From CAYWWM01 sp965198025 (GTDB lineage: Bacteria; Acidobacteriota; Terriglobia; 2-12-FULL-54-10), in contig OZ240237.1 of NCBI GenBank assembly GCA_965198025.1, positions 2,666,001-2,730,000 of the forward strand: a DNA stretch of 64,000 nt, read 5' to 3'. The notes under the pieces were generated by a model. That model made no database searches, was not told the DNA's origin, and was given only the letters and a program-made list of their open reading frames with translations. Shown here piece after piece: positions 31,998 to 40,369 of the stretch (the stretch's first letter is position 1; each line of letters begins with the position of its first letter). The translations under genes were made by a program, and so were the position numbers.

Positions 31998-34324
31998 TGG
32001 AAAAGCACTCCGCGATCGGGCAGTCTGTTCCGCGCGTCGAGAGCGAAGAGAAGGTAACGGGACGGCTCAAGTACCTGGAGGATTTGAACCTCAGCGGGGT
32101 TCTGCAGGCTAAGATCCTTCGCAGTCCGGTGGCGCATGCCCACATCACCCGCATAGACGCACAGGAAGCAGCGAAGCTGCCGGGGGTGGCGGCGGTTCTG
32201 ACGCGCGAGGATATAGTCGACAATCCGGCCTACGACTCGCACTACGGGCCGGTTTACAAAGACCAGACGATTGTGGCGGTGGACAAGGCGCGGTACGTGG
32301 GCGATGTGGTGGCGGCGGTGGCGGCAGTGCGGGCAGACATCGCCGAGGAAGCGCTCGACCGCATTGCAGTGGAGTACGACGAGCTGCCTGTGGTTCTCGA
32401 TCCGGAAGAGGCGCTGGCGGAAGGAGCTCCGGTGCTGCACGACAAGGTGGAGGTGCGGCGCGAGGGATTCGCCGACGTGGGAGGAATTCGGCCGACGGAC
32501 GGAACGAACCTCTGCAACCAGCTGCACCTGAACAAGGGCGACGTCGAGCGCGGATTCCGGGAATCGGACCACGTGTTCGAGAACGTGTTCACATCGCCGT
32601 CGGCGCAGCATGCCTCGCTTGAACTTCATACGGCGATTGCATCGTTTGAGCAGCCGGGGCGGCTGACGGTGTGGGCGACGGTGCAGAATCCGTTCGTGAT
32701 CCGGGACCAACTGGCCGAGATTTTTCATCTGCCGCTGTCGAAGGTGCGGGTGATTTCGCTCAACCTGGGCGGGGGCTACGGCTCGAAGCTCTACCCCAAA
32801 CTGGAACCGCTGGCGGCAGCGCTGGCGTACAAAGCGAGGCAGCCCGTGGCGATTACGCTGACGCGGGAAGAGGTCTTCCAGACGCTGACGAAGCATGCGG
32901 CGCGCATCTACCTGAAGACGGGAGTGAAGAAGAACGGGCGCATCGTGGCGAGGCAGTGCCGCGTTTATCTGGATACCGGGGCGTACGCGGAAATCGGACC
33001 GCGCGTGTCCAAGAAGTCAGCCTACACGGCGGCGGGGCCGTACGACATTCCGAACGTGCAGGTGGATTCCTATCTGGCGTATACAAACAAAACTCCATCG
33101 GGGGCGTTCCGTGGGTATGGGGTGTCGCAGACGAGCTGGGCGCATGAGTCGGAAATGGACATCATCGCACGGGAGCTGAAAATCGATCCGCTGGAGCTGC
33201 GGCGGCGAAACCTGCTCACAGAAGGAAGCACGGCCATCACGGGCGAGCCGCTGCATGGGTTGGCGCTGCGGGAGTGTTTGGATGAAGTTGCGGCGGCGGT
33301 GGAGTGGGGAAAACGGGAGGCGCCCGAGAATCCGGACAATCCATCCGTGGTGCGCGGCAAGGGGCTGGCGTGCCTGATCAAAACGACTGTTACGCCGTCT
33401 GTATCTTCCGCGCTGATTCGGTTGAATGAGGACGGCAGCGTGACGCTCTACGTGGGTACGGCTGACATCGGGCAGGGCTCGGATACGGTGCTGGCACAGA
33501 TTGCGAGCGAAGAGTTGCGTATTCCGATGGAAAAAGTTCAGGTTGTGCACTCCGACACCGACTACGCGCCGTACGATCTCTCAACGTCGTCGAGCCGGTC
33601 CACGTTCCATATGGGGCGCGCGGTGCAGCTTGCGGCAGAGGATATTCGCAGGCAGCTTGCGTGCCTGGCCGCCCCGGTGTTCGGAGTCGGCGCAGAGGAA
33701 ATTACATTCGAGAACCAGGAAGTGAGACCGCCGAACGGCCAGCCGGGACTCAGCTACAAGGCCTTGTTCATGAAGGTCTATGGCATCAAGGGCATCAATC
33801 TGTACGGGAGAGGGCTGTTCAAGACGGCGACTACCCAAAAAAGCGGCGACCCGCAGACTTCAGTGTTCTGGAGCATCGGGGCGGCGGCGGCTGAGGTCGA
33901 AGTGGACCGCGAAACCGGGCAGGTGCGAGTGGTGCGGTACGCGACAGCGGCCGACGTGGGGAAGGCACTCAATCCGCTGCTCTGCCGACAGCAGCTTCGC
34001 GGAGGGGCGATTACGGGCATCGGCCTGGCGCTGATGGAGCAACTGGTCTACCAGGACGGGCTGCTCATCAATCCGAACTTCCTCGACTACAACCTGCCGC
34101 GGTTTCTGGACATTCCGGAGGAGATTATCCCGATCCTCGTCGAAAATCCGCATCCCGAAGGGCCGTACGGAGCAAAGGGACTGGGCGAGACAGCGTTGAT
34201 TCCGGCGCCGCCGGCGATTGCCAACGCCATCGAGGACGCCGTTGGAGCGCGGGTCACGGAATTGCCGATAACGCCGGAACGGGTGTTTCGGGCGATGCAG
34301 GGGAAGAACGTGCCGATGACATAG
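31997..34324 (+). CDS. Molybdenum hydroxylase large subunit, xanthine dehydrogenase family
   Basis: A 775-aa molybdopterin-binding subunit. The start is the ATG overlapping the previous stop; the longer open frame from 31814 is an overlap artefact. The active-site loop reads AFRGYG at residues 370-375, where form I CO dehydrogenase would have AYRCSFR, so this is not a true CO dehydrogenase. The catalytic Glu is E731 in GLGETALIP. The protein should hydroxylate an aromatic or N-heterocyclic compound, or oxidise an aldehyde; the substrate cannot be fixed from sequence. No cofactor-maturation genes (coxD/coxF-like) are adjacent in this window. Confidence 0.9.
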   Translation: MEKHSAIGQSVPRVESEEKVTGRLKYLEDLNLSGVLQAKILRSPVAHAHITRIDAQEAAKLPGVAAVLTREDIVDNPAYDSHYGPVYKDQTIVAVDKARYVGDVVAAVAAVRADIAEEALDRIAVEYDELPVVLDPEEALAEGAPVLHDKVEVRREGFADVGGIRPTDGTNLCNQLHLNKGDVERGFRESDHVFENVFTSPSAQHASLELHTAIASFEQPGRLTVWATVQNPFVIRDQLAEIFHLPLSKVRVISLNLGGGYGSKLYPKLEPLAAALAYKARQPVAITLTREEVFQTLTKHAARIYLKTGVKKNGRIVARQCRVYLDTGAYAEIGPRVSKKSAYTAAGPYDIPNVQVDSYLAYTNKTPSGAFRGYGVSQTSWAHESEMDIIARELKIDPLELRRRNLLTEGSTAITGEPLHGLALRECLDEVAAAVEWGKREAPENPDNPSVVRGKGLACLIKTTVTPSVSSALIRLNEDGSVTLYVGTADIGQGSDTVLAQIASEELRIPMEKVQVVHSDTDYAPYDLSTSSSRSTFHMGRAVQLAAEDIRRQLACLAAPVFGVGAEEITFENQEVRPPNGQPGLSYKALFMKVYGIKGINLYGRGLFKTATTQKSGDPQTSVFWSIGAAAAEVEVDRETGQVRVVRYATAADVGKALNPLLCRQQLRGGAITGIGLALMEQLVYQDGLLINPNFLDYNLPRFLDIPEEIIPILVENPHPEGPYGAKGLGETALIPAPPAIANAIEDAVGARVTELPITPERVFRAMQGKNVPMT

Positions 34325-34356
34325 AAATCATGCCGTGGCCACCTAACGGATTTCGG

Positions 34357-34362
34357 TATAAT
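34357..34362 (+). promoter_or_regulatory. Perfect -10 box (TATAAT) eight bases before an ATG
   Basis: TATAAT at 34357-34362, then TGCATTAC and the ATG of the DUF1902 gene at 34371. Transcription would start within one or two bases of the ATG, predicting a leaderless message. No clear -35 is seen. Confidence 0.55.
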
Positions 34363-34370
34363 TGCATTAC

Positions 34371-34616
34371 ATGAAGAAGGTCTACCAAGTTCTGGCCCAA
34401 TGGGATAGCGAGGGAGGCGTTTGGGTGGCGGAAAGCGATGACGTTCCCGGCTTGGCCGCAGAAGCCGAATCGCCCAATCTCATCAGAGAGAAACTCCGCA
34501 TTTTGATTCCGGAACTGCTAGAGCTAAACGGAGTGCTGGAAAAAGATGCGGGGCCCGTGGAATTTAGCGTGCGCTACCAGTACGAGGAGAGCAGCGTGGT
34601 TGCGACAGCTCCTTGA
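34371..34616 (+). CDS. DUF1902 / HicB-like antitoxin
   Basis: An 81-aa protein matching DUF1902, a HicB-type partial RNase-H fold antitoxin: VLAQWDSEGGVWVAESDDVP, GLAAEAESPNLIREKLRILI and PELLELNG. HicB-like proteins neutralise the HicA mRNA-binding toxin. The ATG at 34371 is preferred over an upstream in-frame TTG, as a perfect -10 box lies eight bases before it. The TGA overlaps the start of the HicA-like gene, so the pair is coupled. The gene lies at the left edge of an AT-richer island. Confidence 0.8.
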   Translation: MKKVYQVLAQWDSEGGVWVAESDDVPGLAAEAESPNLIREKLRILIPELLELNGVLEKDAGPVEFSVRYQYEESSVVATAP

Positions 34617-34809
34617 TGGCCAGTTACACGACCAAGCTCAAAGAAATCCTTCGGGCAAACGGGTGCTTTTTGAGCGTCCAGGGCGCGGGGATCATGAAAT
34701 CTGGTACAGCCCAATTACGAACCGGCGGTTCCCGGTAGACCATAAGATTCTGTCGCGACACTTGGCGAATGTTGTTCTGAAGCAGGCTGGTATTCCAAAA
34801 CAGTATTAG
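34616..34809 (+). pseudogene. HicA-type toxin, broken by a one-base deletion
   Basis: From ATG 34616 the frame reads MASYTTKLKEILRANGCF and then derails. The rest of a HicA toxin continues in another frame: FERPGRGDHEIWYSPITNRR, FPVDHKILSRHLANVVLKQA and GIPKQY, ending at 34809. Family proteins have NGCxFERxGRGDHxxWxSP, so the break falls exactly in the TTTTT run at 34670-34674, where one T is missing. The catalytic His of GRGDH is intact downstream. If real, the toxin is dead while its antitoxin survives; if a sequencing error, the pair is a normal HicAB-like module. Confidence 0.75.
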
Positions 34810-34821
34810 CAGTCATTCAGG

Positions 34822-35235
34822 ATGACTCATTTACTGCGTCACTTAAACACATTGCAGGTCTTGGAGAGGATTTCCTCTTTCAGCGAGCGATACGTCCGGC
34901 ACTGGCAGAGCTGGATGCGCGTTTCAGGGGATCATGACTTTCAAACGGGAGCGACACCGATTCGAGTGGCAGATGAATTCAAGCGGATTTTGGGGGCGTG
35001 GCAAGCTTGCCGACCGAAACCGCTTCTTAGCCCTATTGAGTTGCAGTACACCCTGGATTCTGTTGCCGAACCCCTCAAATTGCTTGGGGAGGCAGACCTC
35101 CGTTCCTTGCACACTTCTGGACCGGGACTGTCTGAAGCAATCTCAAGGTTATGGGAGATTTTCGGCATAGGAATCATGCCGTGGCTACCCGAAGATTATG
35201 GAAGTACGGAAAGTTTCCCATGTATCACGTCATAA
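34822..35235 (+). CDS. Hypothetical protein (probably N-terminal part of a frameshifted gene)
   Basis: A 137-aa soluble protein I do not recognise. It is helical, with a middle segment SPIELQYTLDSVAEPLKLLG and a C-terminal LSEAISRLWEIFGIGIMPWL. Its end overlaps the next frame. The last plausible residues, PEDYG, would join in a natural way to GKFPMYHVINSH of the following gene after a one-base shift near 35208-35216. The two are therefore probably one gene of about 340 aa. Codon use is more AT-rich than the flanking core genes. No function is proposed. Confidence 0.5.
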   Translation: MTHLLRHLNTLQVLERISSFSERYVRHWQSWMRVSGDHDFQTGATPIRVADEFKRILGAWQACRPKPLLSPIELQYTLDSVAEPLKLLGEADLRSLHTSGPGLSEAISRLWEIFGIGIMPWLPEDYGSTESFPCITS

Positions 35236-35852
35236 ATTCGCATATTCGACAGGTGCTCAATGCAATAAGAACCTATGAGGATGTACGGCCCTACATTTGG
35301 CTAAAGGAGAAATTTCCAATTGTGAACGTAGAGGTCGACGCTGATTTTCAAACGAAGTTTCGGCAGTATTGGCGCCCGCGTGTAAGTAATGAATTCCTTG
35401 ATTCCTATTTCTCCTTGCTCGAAAAACTTAAAGACAGGGACGACGTGAAGATCAAGACAGTGGTGTTTGAGCTGTATAAGATTCCTACGCACAGCAATGA
35501 GAAGCAGACAGTTCAGTTTTCATTGGCGAGTAAGTTCGTGCATACTTTGCGACCTCACTCCCCCGTTTACGATAGCACCGTCGATGCTTTCTACTTCTTC
35601 CCTCCGGGACCCCAGAATGAAAAAGCAAAAGATAAGATTCAAAGGTTACTGCTGGCTTATCAGTTCTTGGTGCAGGAGTACGGGCGCATACTGAATAGGG
35701 GCTTGCTTTCTCAGGCGATATCGGAGTTCCGAGAACGCTTCGATCCAGATTCAGTGTTCACAGACGAGAAGGTTATCGATACCCTAATTTGGAGATTCGT
35801 TACTCTTCTGCAAAAAGGAGGTCTGCGTGACGGACGCGTCTCCTACGACTAG
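35220..35852 (+). CDS. Hypothetical protein (probably C-terminal part of the same frameshifted gene)
   Basis: A 210-aa protein in a frame open from 35151; the clearly protein-like part begins around GKFPMYHVINSH, so I use the ATG at 35220. It contains FPMYHVINSHIRQVL and a similar later phrase, FVHTLRPHSPVYDSTVDAFY. The P.YDS/VINS pattern recalls small proteins that recognise modified or DNA substrates, but I cannot assign a family. It overlaps the start of the C45 gene by 26 bases, and that gene's ribosome site lies within this coding sequence. Confidence 0.5.
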   Translation: MYHVINSHIRQVLNAIRTYEDVRPYIWLKEKFPIVNVEVDADFQTKFRQYWRPRVSNEFLDSYFSLLEKLKDRDDVKIKTVVFELYKIPTHSNEKQTVQFSLASKFVHTLRPHSPVYDSTVDAFYFFPPGPQNEKAKDKIQRLLLAYQFLVQEYGRILNRGLLSQAISEFRERFDPDSVFTDEKVIDTLIWRFVTLLQKGGLRDGRVSYD

Positions 35853-37050
35853 GGCTTGCAGAGCGTTTGAGATCGGGAAGGCGCACGGGCGACGGTGGAG
35901 AGGCGCGGTGCGATCGAATCTCGCGAACTTCGAGGCGGCGTGCCGTGCGGCGGGCCCCTCGCGGGCGGTGCTGGCAGAAGCGGCCAGACGGGGGGCACAG
36001 GATTACGGCGACCGGATTCTGGAAGAAATCCGAGGCATTGCGGCGGGGGCGGAGGTCGAGGAGAAGCGATTACTGGCGTTCAATCTATGCCATGGCGCGG
36101 TCTTGTCCGACGAATGCACGGTGCTGTTCGCAATGGGCGACGCCACAGCTTCGGGCAATGTCTTGTTTCTCAAGAACAGCGACAAGATCGGGGGGATGTC
36201 GATGGTGGGCGAGAATTTCCATGAACACAAGGAAATCAACGTGGTTGTGGCGATTCCGCCTGGGGAAGAGCCAGGCATCATCGGCGTGACCGCCGCAGGG
36301 TCAACGGGAATCAAGATGGGAGTGAACACGCTCGGTGTGGCGGCGGGAACGAACATTGCCCGAACGGCGGAACTTCGCAAGCGCGGCGTGAACACGACCG
36401 AGATGCGGGCGCTCGACCGGATTCAACTGGCGCGAGAGGGTTTGCGGAAAGCGAGCGCGTTTGAGGCAGCCACGTCCGTATCGCCGCGGCTGACGCAGCA
36501 GCCGGCTGCGACACCGGGCAACCTCGAGTTCGTAGATTCCAGGATGGGTTTCGTCGTGGAAGGCTCGTACGAGCACGTGGCGCTGCACGTGGTGCGATCG
36601 GGCGTTGCGTCGCGGGCGAACGCATTTGTGGCGCTGGGCGAACTGAACGACCCCCAGGACGAATCCAGCCGCTGCCGGTACAAGCGCGCGCAGGAACTGC
36701 TCACGGAGCACCACGGCAGGCTGACTCCGGAACTGCTGCGGCAGTTTTCGCGGGACCACGCGAACGGTCCGGGGCCGAACTCGATTTGCCGGCACGGAAC
36801 GCACTACGAGGAGGAAACCTCGCAGTCGTCCATGGTGATCGAACTCGGGAAGGAAAGCGCAGGCCAGACGCGGTTCTGGATTGCGATGGGCAAACCGTGT
36901 CACGCGTGGCGGCACGCGAACGGAAACTACGAAGGGTGGGTCGAGCGGCTGGAACAGGTTCCGCCGGGATTCGAAAATGGCGAAATCTGGAAGCGCTTCT
37001 GGACGGAAGAGCCGCATGAGGAAAAGGAAGCGGCACGCACATCCCGGTGA
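35827..37050 (+). CDS. C45-family peptidase / acyl-CoA:6-APA acyltransferase-like protein
   Basis: A 407-aa Ntn-hydrolase-fold protein. The GTG start at 35827 has AAAAGGAGG five bases upstream. The likely nucleophile is C97 in LSDECTVLFA, the position where C45 proenzymes cleave themselves to expose an N-terminal Cys. Other family marks are LFLKNSDKIGGMSMVGENFH, GVTAAGSTGIKMGVNTLGVA and the late GPNSICRHG. No signal peptide is seen. Relatives cleave or transfer acyl groups on amides (penicillin acyltransferase, acid-ceramidase-like). Neighbours do not identify the substrate. Confidence 0.75.
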   Translation: MTDASPTTRACRAFEIGKAHGRRWRGAVRSNLANFEAACRAAGPSRAVLAEAARRGAQDYGDRILEEIRGIAAGAEVEEKRLLAFNLCHGAVLSDECTVLFAMGDATASGNVLFLKNSDKIGGMSMVGENFHEHKEINVVVAIPPGEEPGIIGVTAAGSTGIKMGVNTLGVAAGTNIARTAELRKRGVNTTEMRALDRIQLAREGLRKASAFEAATSVSPRLTQQPAATPGNLEFVDSRMGFVVEGSYEHVALHVVRSGVASRANAFVALGELNDPQDESSRCRYKRAQELLTEHHGRLTPELLRQFSRDHANGPGPNSICRHGTHYEEETSQSSMVIELGKESAGQTRFWIAMGKPCHAWRHANGNYEGWVERLEQVPPGFENGEIWKRFWTEEPHEEKEAARTSR

Positions 37051-37159
37051 GCGACAAACATCCTTCGCCCCTGCCAGGGCTAACTCGTTTTCACTCTCAG
37101 AACAAGCAGGTTTTTCGCTTCAGTCAGAATGATCACATCCGGTAGTTTTCAATCCGCCG

Positions 37160-38611
37160 TCACAGAAACGGGGCCATCAGGATGTGGATGGTCGCGATCA
37201 CGATCGTGAAGATCAGCGTCGCAATCAGGCCGAGGCGGATCATGGTCTTGAGCTCGATCGCTCCGGATGCGAAGGCGGTGGCGGAGGTAGCGCCGGCCCA
37301 GGGCATGGCAACACCCATCGCTACGTTGGGCAGCATGACCGCCATGGAAGCCGGATTCCAGCCGATCTGCTCGGCGGCAGGAATCAAGATGCTCCCGAAG
37401 AGCGCGGTGGCAGCCACACCGGACATGAAGTTGGTGACGAAGGCCGTGATAAGCGCGGAGACGTAGGGCAAAGAGTAGCGGCCCAGGCCGAGGTCGCTGA
37501 CGACGGCTCCGAGCGAGTCGTCGAGGCCAAAACCGACCAGGACGGCAACTACGCCGGCGGCGGCCGTGCAAAGCATCATGGCGTTCCAGGGAGTGTTCGA
37601 GATGGTCTCGCGCCACCCGAGCACAAACTCGCCCTTGGACAAATCCACCGGCGTACAGAACAAGAGCAATATTACGATGGGCGGGACGACGTTGAGCGAA
37701 AGTCCCATCCTGCTCCAGACCGTAACGGGATGAGTGAGGCCAAGAGTGAATTCCAGGATCGTGGGCAGGGTGAACAGGAGGACCATCATTCCAAACACAA
37801 ACAAGGTGGTGCGCTCGCCGCGGGTAAGGCCGCCGAGCTTGGCCTTCTCCTTGCGTAGGAATTCCTCGCCGCCGGGGAGCTCAATGAACTCCGGAGGCAG
37901 GAAGATTCGCAGGATGATATAGAGCACGATGATGGAGGCGAGAAAGACGGGTACGCCCACTTTCATCCACTCGAACCATCCCAGGGTGCGTCCGGTAAGC
38001 TCGGCCAGGATGTCGGCGCTCAACTTGTTGTGCGGGAGACCGGCGAGCGTCGCAGTTCCGCCAGAGACGGCGCCATAGAGGGTTCCCAGGGCGATGAAGG
38101 CGGCGAAATTCGTCTGGTCGGAAGCGGAGGCTTTGGCAACGCTGCGGGAAAAGAAAATCAGAGACATGCCAACCGGCATCATCATGGCGACCGTGGCAGC
38201 GTCGGACACAACCATCGAAATCAGTCCGGTGACAAACATGTAGACGAAGGCAAGGCGCAAGGAGTGTCCGCCGACGCCGGGGAGGGCCATGAACCAGAGA
38301 GCGAAGCGGCGCGCCAGTCCGTGCCGGTCGAGGGCATAACCCATCAGCACGGTGCCCCAAATCCAGAAAAAGATGGTCTGGCCGTAAATGCCAGCGGTGG
38401 CGTTGATCGACATGAGCTGGAGAATCGGAAACAGAGCGAGCGGCAGAAGCGACGTGATCGCCCAGGGAATGGGGTTGGTGATCCACCAGAGGATCATCCA
38501 ACCGAAGACGGCGAGGACGACCTTGGCATCGGGAGACAAGCCCCCCAACGGCAGCACATAGACAAACAAGAAGGCCGCCGGGCCGGCCGCGAACTTCAAG
38601 AACGTTTTCAT
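37160..38611 (-). CDS. SLC13/DASS-family anion transporter (copy 1)
   Basis: A 483-aa polytopic membrane protein with about 11-12 helices. GGGAG before the ATG at 38611 selects the start. Family marks: WWITNPIPWAITSLLPLALF (the SLC13 N-terminal signature), SDAATVAMMMPVG, and the second repeat ending GVAATALFGSILIPAAEQIG and NVAMGVAMPWAGATSATAFA. DASS proteins import di- or tricarboxylates or sulfate with sodium, or exchange them. The gene next to it is a distant paralogue on the same strand. Placement near a UbiD decarboxylase suggests uptake of an organic acid to be degraded, but this is an inference. Confidence 0.88.
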   Translation of the reverse strand: MKTFLKFAAGPAAFLFVYVLPLGGLSPDAKVVLAVFGWMILWWITNPIPWAITSLLPLALFPILQLMSINATAGIYGQTIFFWIWGTVLMGYALDRHGLARRFALWFMALPGVGGHSLRLAFVYMFVTGLISMVVSDAATVAMMMPVGMSLIFFSRSVAKASASDQTNFAAFIALGTLYGAVSGGTATLAGLPHNKLSADILAELTGRTLGWFEWMKVGVPVFLASIIVLYIILRIFLPPEFIELPGGEEFLRKEKAKLGGLTRGERTTLFVFGMMVLLFTLPTILEFTLGLTHPVTVWSRMGLSLNVVPPIVILLLFCTPVDLSKGEFVLGWRETISNTPWNAMMLCTAAAGVVAVLVGFGLDDSLGAVVSDLGLGRYSLPYVSALITAFVTNFMSGVAATALFGSILIPAAEQIGWNPASMAVMLPNVAMGVAMPWAGATSATAFASGAIELKTMIRLGLIATLIFTIVIATIHILMAPFL

Positions 38612-38835
38612 TCCAGGCTCCCTCTGAATCAACTGGCGACCGAAACTGCTTTGCAGTGCGCCACGGAAACAGAAGAATTATAGAGCAAAACAAAGATTCG
38701 TGGAAAAATCGTCCGTTGGGAGCCGAAGTGACGGGAAAGAGCAACCCCATTGCCACCGGAACGGGATCCAGATCTCGTTCCGCCATCAGGGCGACAGCCG
38801 GTGTACGCGGGAGGCGATGTTTCAGGACAACCGAC

Positions 38836-40278
38836 TCAGCGGGTCCAAAGGCCGATCAGGGGCCAATAGAGCGAGACCAGGAGCGACAGAAGGATCCCTT
38901 CCACAATTGTCAGCGTAATCCCCAGCTTGAACAGGTCCTTGGTCTCGAAATAGCCGTAGGCATAGCCCAGCATCAAGACCGAGGACTGATAGACGAAAAT
39001 CTTCGAGGTGCTGGAGAAGTTCCAGATAAGGGAAATGGCCTTGATGTCAAAGCCTTCCGTGGCGGCAAAGTTGACGATGACCGGCAGCGAGGTGCTGAGC
39101 ATGGAGAGCTCGCTGCCCAAGAAGAAGTGATACACAAAGCCGGTCCAGAACAGCACGACAGTGGAGACGAACGGCTGGTCCAAAAGAGGCGTCATCCAGG
39201 ACATCGCGGCACCGGTCAGAACACTGATGGCGTCCGTCTGGACCAGCACCTCGCCCATGCTGAGGGCGCCGGCCATAAAGACAATCAGCAGGAGATTTAC
39301 CTTCTTGACGGCCTTGGTGGTGAGGACGCCGACTTTGGGCAGGGTGATCGCCAGGCCTGTACCCATGGCGATGATGGCGGGGCTGATCTGGTGGATCAGG
39401 TCGGTGGCCCACAAACTGATCGCCAGCAGCATCCAGGCCAACGTCTTCTTCTCGGCCGCTGTCCAGGGACCCACCTTGGCCGCGGCCTCCTGGATAAACT
39501 GCTGGCCGCCCGGGAGTTCTGTTCTCTCGGGGGGGAAGAGTTTCGGGATGATGACCCAGCAAACAAAGATCGTCGCAATCGTCATCGGGATGTAGGCGAT
39601 GAGCCACTCGCTCCAGAAGATGGTCTCGCCCGAGAGCCGTTCGACCATGCCGCGGGTGAGGATGCTCGACCCGCCCGACAGGATCATCTTGTTGAACAGG
39701 CCGCAGGTGTAGGTGACCAGGACAAAGAGACCACGGCCGATATTGCTCAGTTTGCCGACGCCGAATGCCGCCACAATACCCATCAGGATCGGGGCCAAGA
39801 GGGCAACCTGCGCCATGCCGGAGGGGATCAGGAACTGCAGAATGACCACGACCAGGATGACGCTCATGAGCATGCGAGGATACGAGGTCCCCACCAGGCG
39901 GATGACGCCGTATCCGATGCGCCGGGCCAGACCGGTGATCGCAGCAGCCTCACCCAGCAACAAACCGCCATAAAGAAACCACGGGGTTGAGTCGGCGAAA
40001 CCGCTGAAGGCGACTTCGAATTCGGCAATGTTCAAGGCCCAGAACAGGAAACTCCCAAAGAGCGCCGTCAGGCCGTGATCAATGGGCTCGGTGACCCAGT
40101 AAACAATCATGAAGGCCACGACGGCCAGCGCGCGCTGGGCCAGCGGCTCGAGAGAAAGCGGAGCGAACCAGATGAGGAGCGCGACCAAGGGGCCGAGCAC
40201 CGCTCCGACGAGCATCTTGGTGGAATAGACCTGCGGGGCGAGCTGATCTTCTGCAACGGAAGGCACGTTCACGGCCAT
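38836..40278 (-). CDS. SLC13/DASS-family anion transporter (copy 2)
   Basis: A 480-aa membrane protein of the same family as the downstream copy, but well diverged. Marks: IVYWVTEPIDHGLTALFGSF, GEAAAITGLARRIGYGVIRL, and LIPSGMAQVALLAPILMGIV. The segment TELPGGQQFIQE lies in the cytoplasmic loop, equivalent to IELPGGEEFLRKE in the other copy. The tail differs clearly (YFETKDLFKLGITLTIVEGI). Two divergent copies side by side suggest different substrates or roles rather than recent duplication. Confidence 0.85.
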   Translation of the reverse strand: MAVNVPSVAEDQLAPQVYSTKMLVGAVLGPLVALLIWFAPLSLEPLAQRALAVVAFMIVYWVTEPIDHGLTALFGSFLFWALNIAEFEVAFSGFADSTPWFLYGGLLLGEAAAITGLARRIGYGVIRLVGTSYPRMLMSVILVVVILQFLIPSGMAQVALLAPILMGIVAAFGVGKLSNIGRGLFVLVTYTCGLFNKMILSGGSSILTRGMVERLSGETIFWSEWLIAYIPMTIATIFVCWVIIPKLFPPERTELPGGQQFIQEAAAKVGPWTAAEKKTLAWMLLAISLWATDLIHQISPAIIAMGTGLAITLPKVGVLTTKAVKKVNLLLIVFMAGALSMGEVLVQTDAISVLTGAAMSWMTPLLDQPFVSTVVLFWTGFVYHFFLGSELSMLSTSLPVIVNFAATEGFDIKAISLIWNFSSTSKIFVYQSSVLMLGYAYGYFETKDLFKLGITLTIVEGILLSLLVSLYWPLIGLWTR

Positions 40279-40369
40279 AGCTTCTCCATCACGCGCTCTG
40301 GGGAATTAAAATTGCGAGCCTAGTCTACACCGGAATGATCGTAGAGAAAAACGGTATCGGAAAAACCTG

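Noticed and set aside
30086..34324. Aerobic CO dehydrogenase (coxGMSL)
   Set aside because: The large subunit has AFRGYG in place of the CO dehydrogenase AYRCSFR loop, and maturation genes are absent.
38656..39990. 444-aa open frame on the plus strand opposite the second SLC13 gene
   Set aside because: The translation is rich in Gly, Asp, His and Gln with no hydrophobic core or motif; the minus strand encodes a clear membrane transporter.
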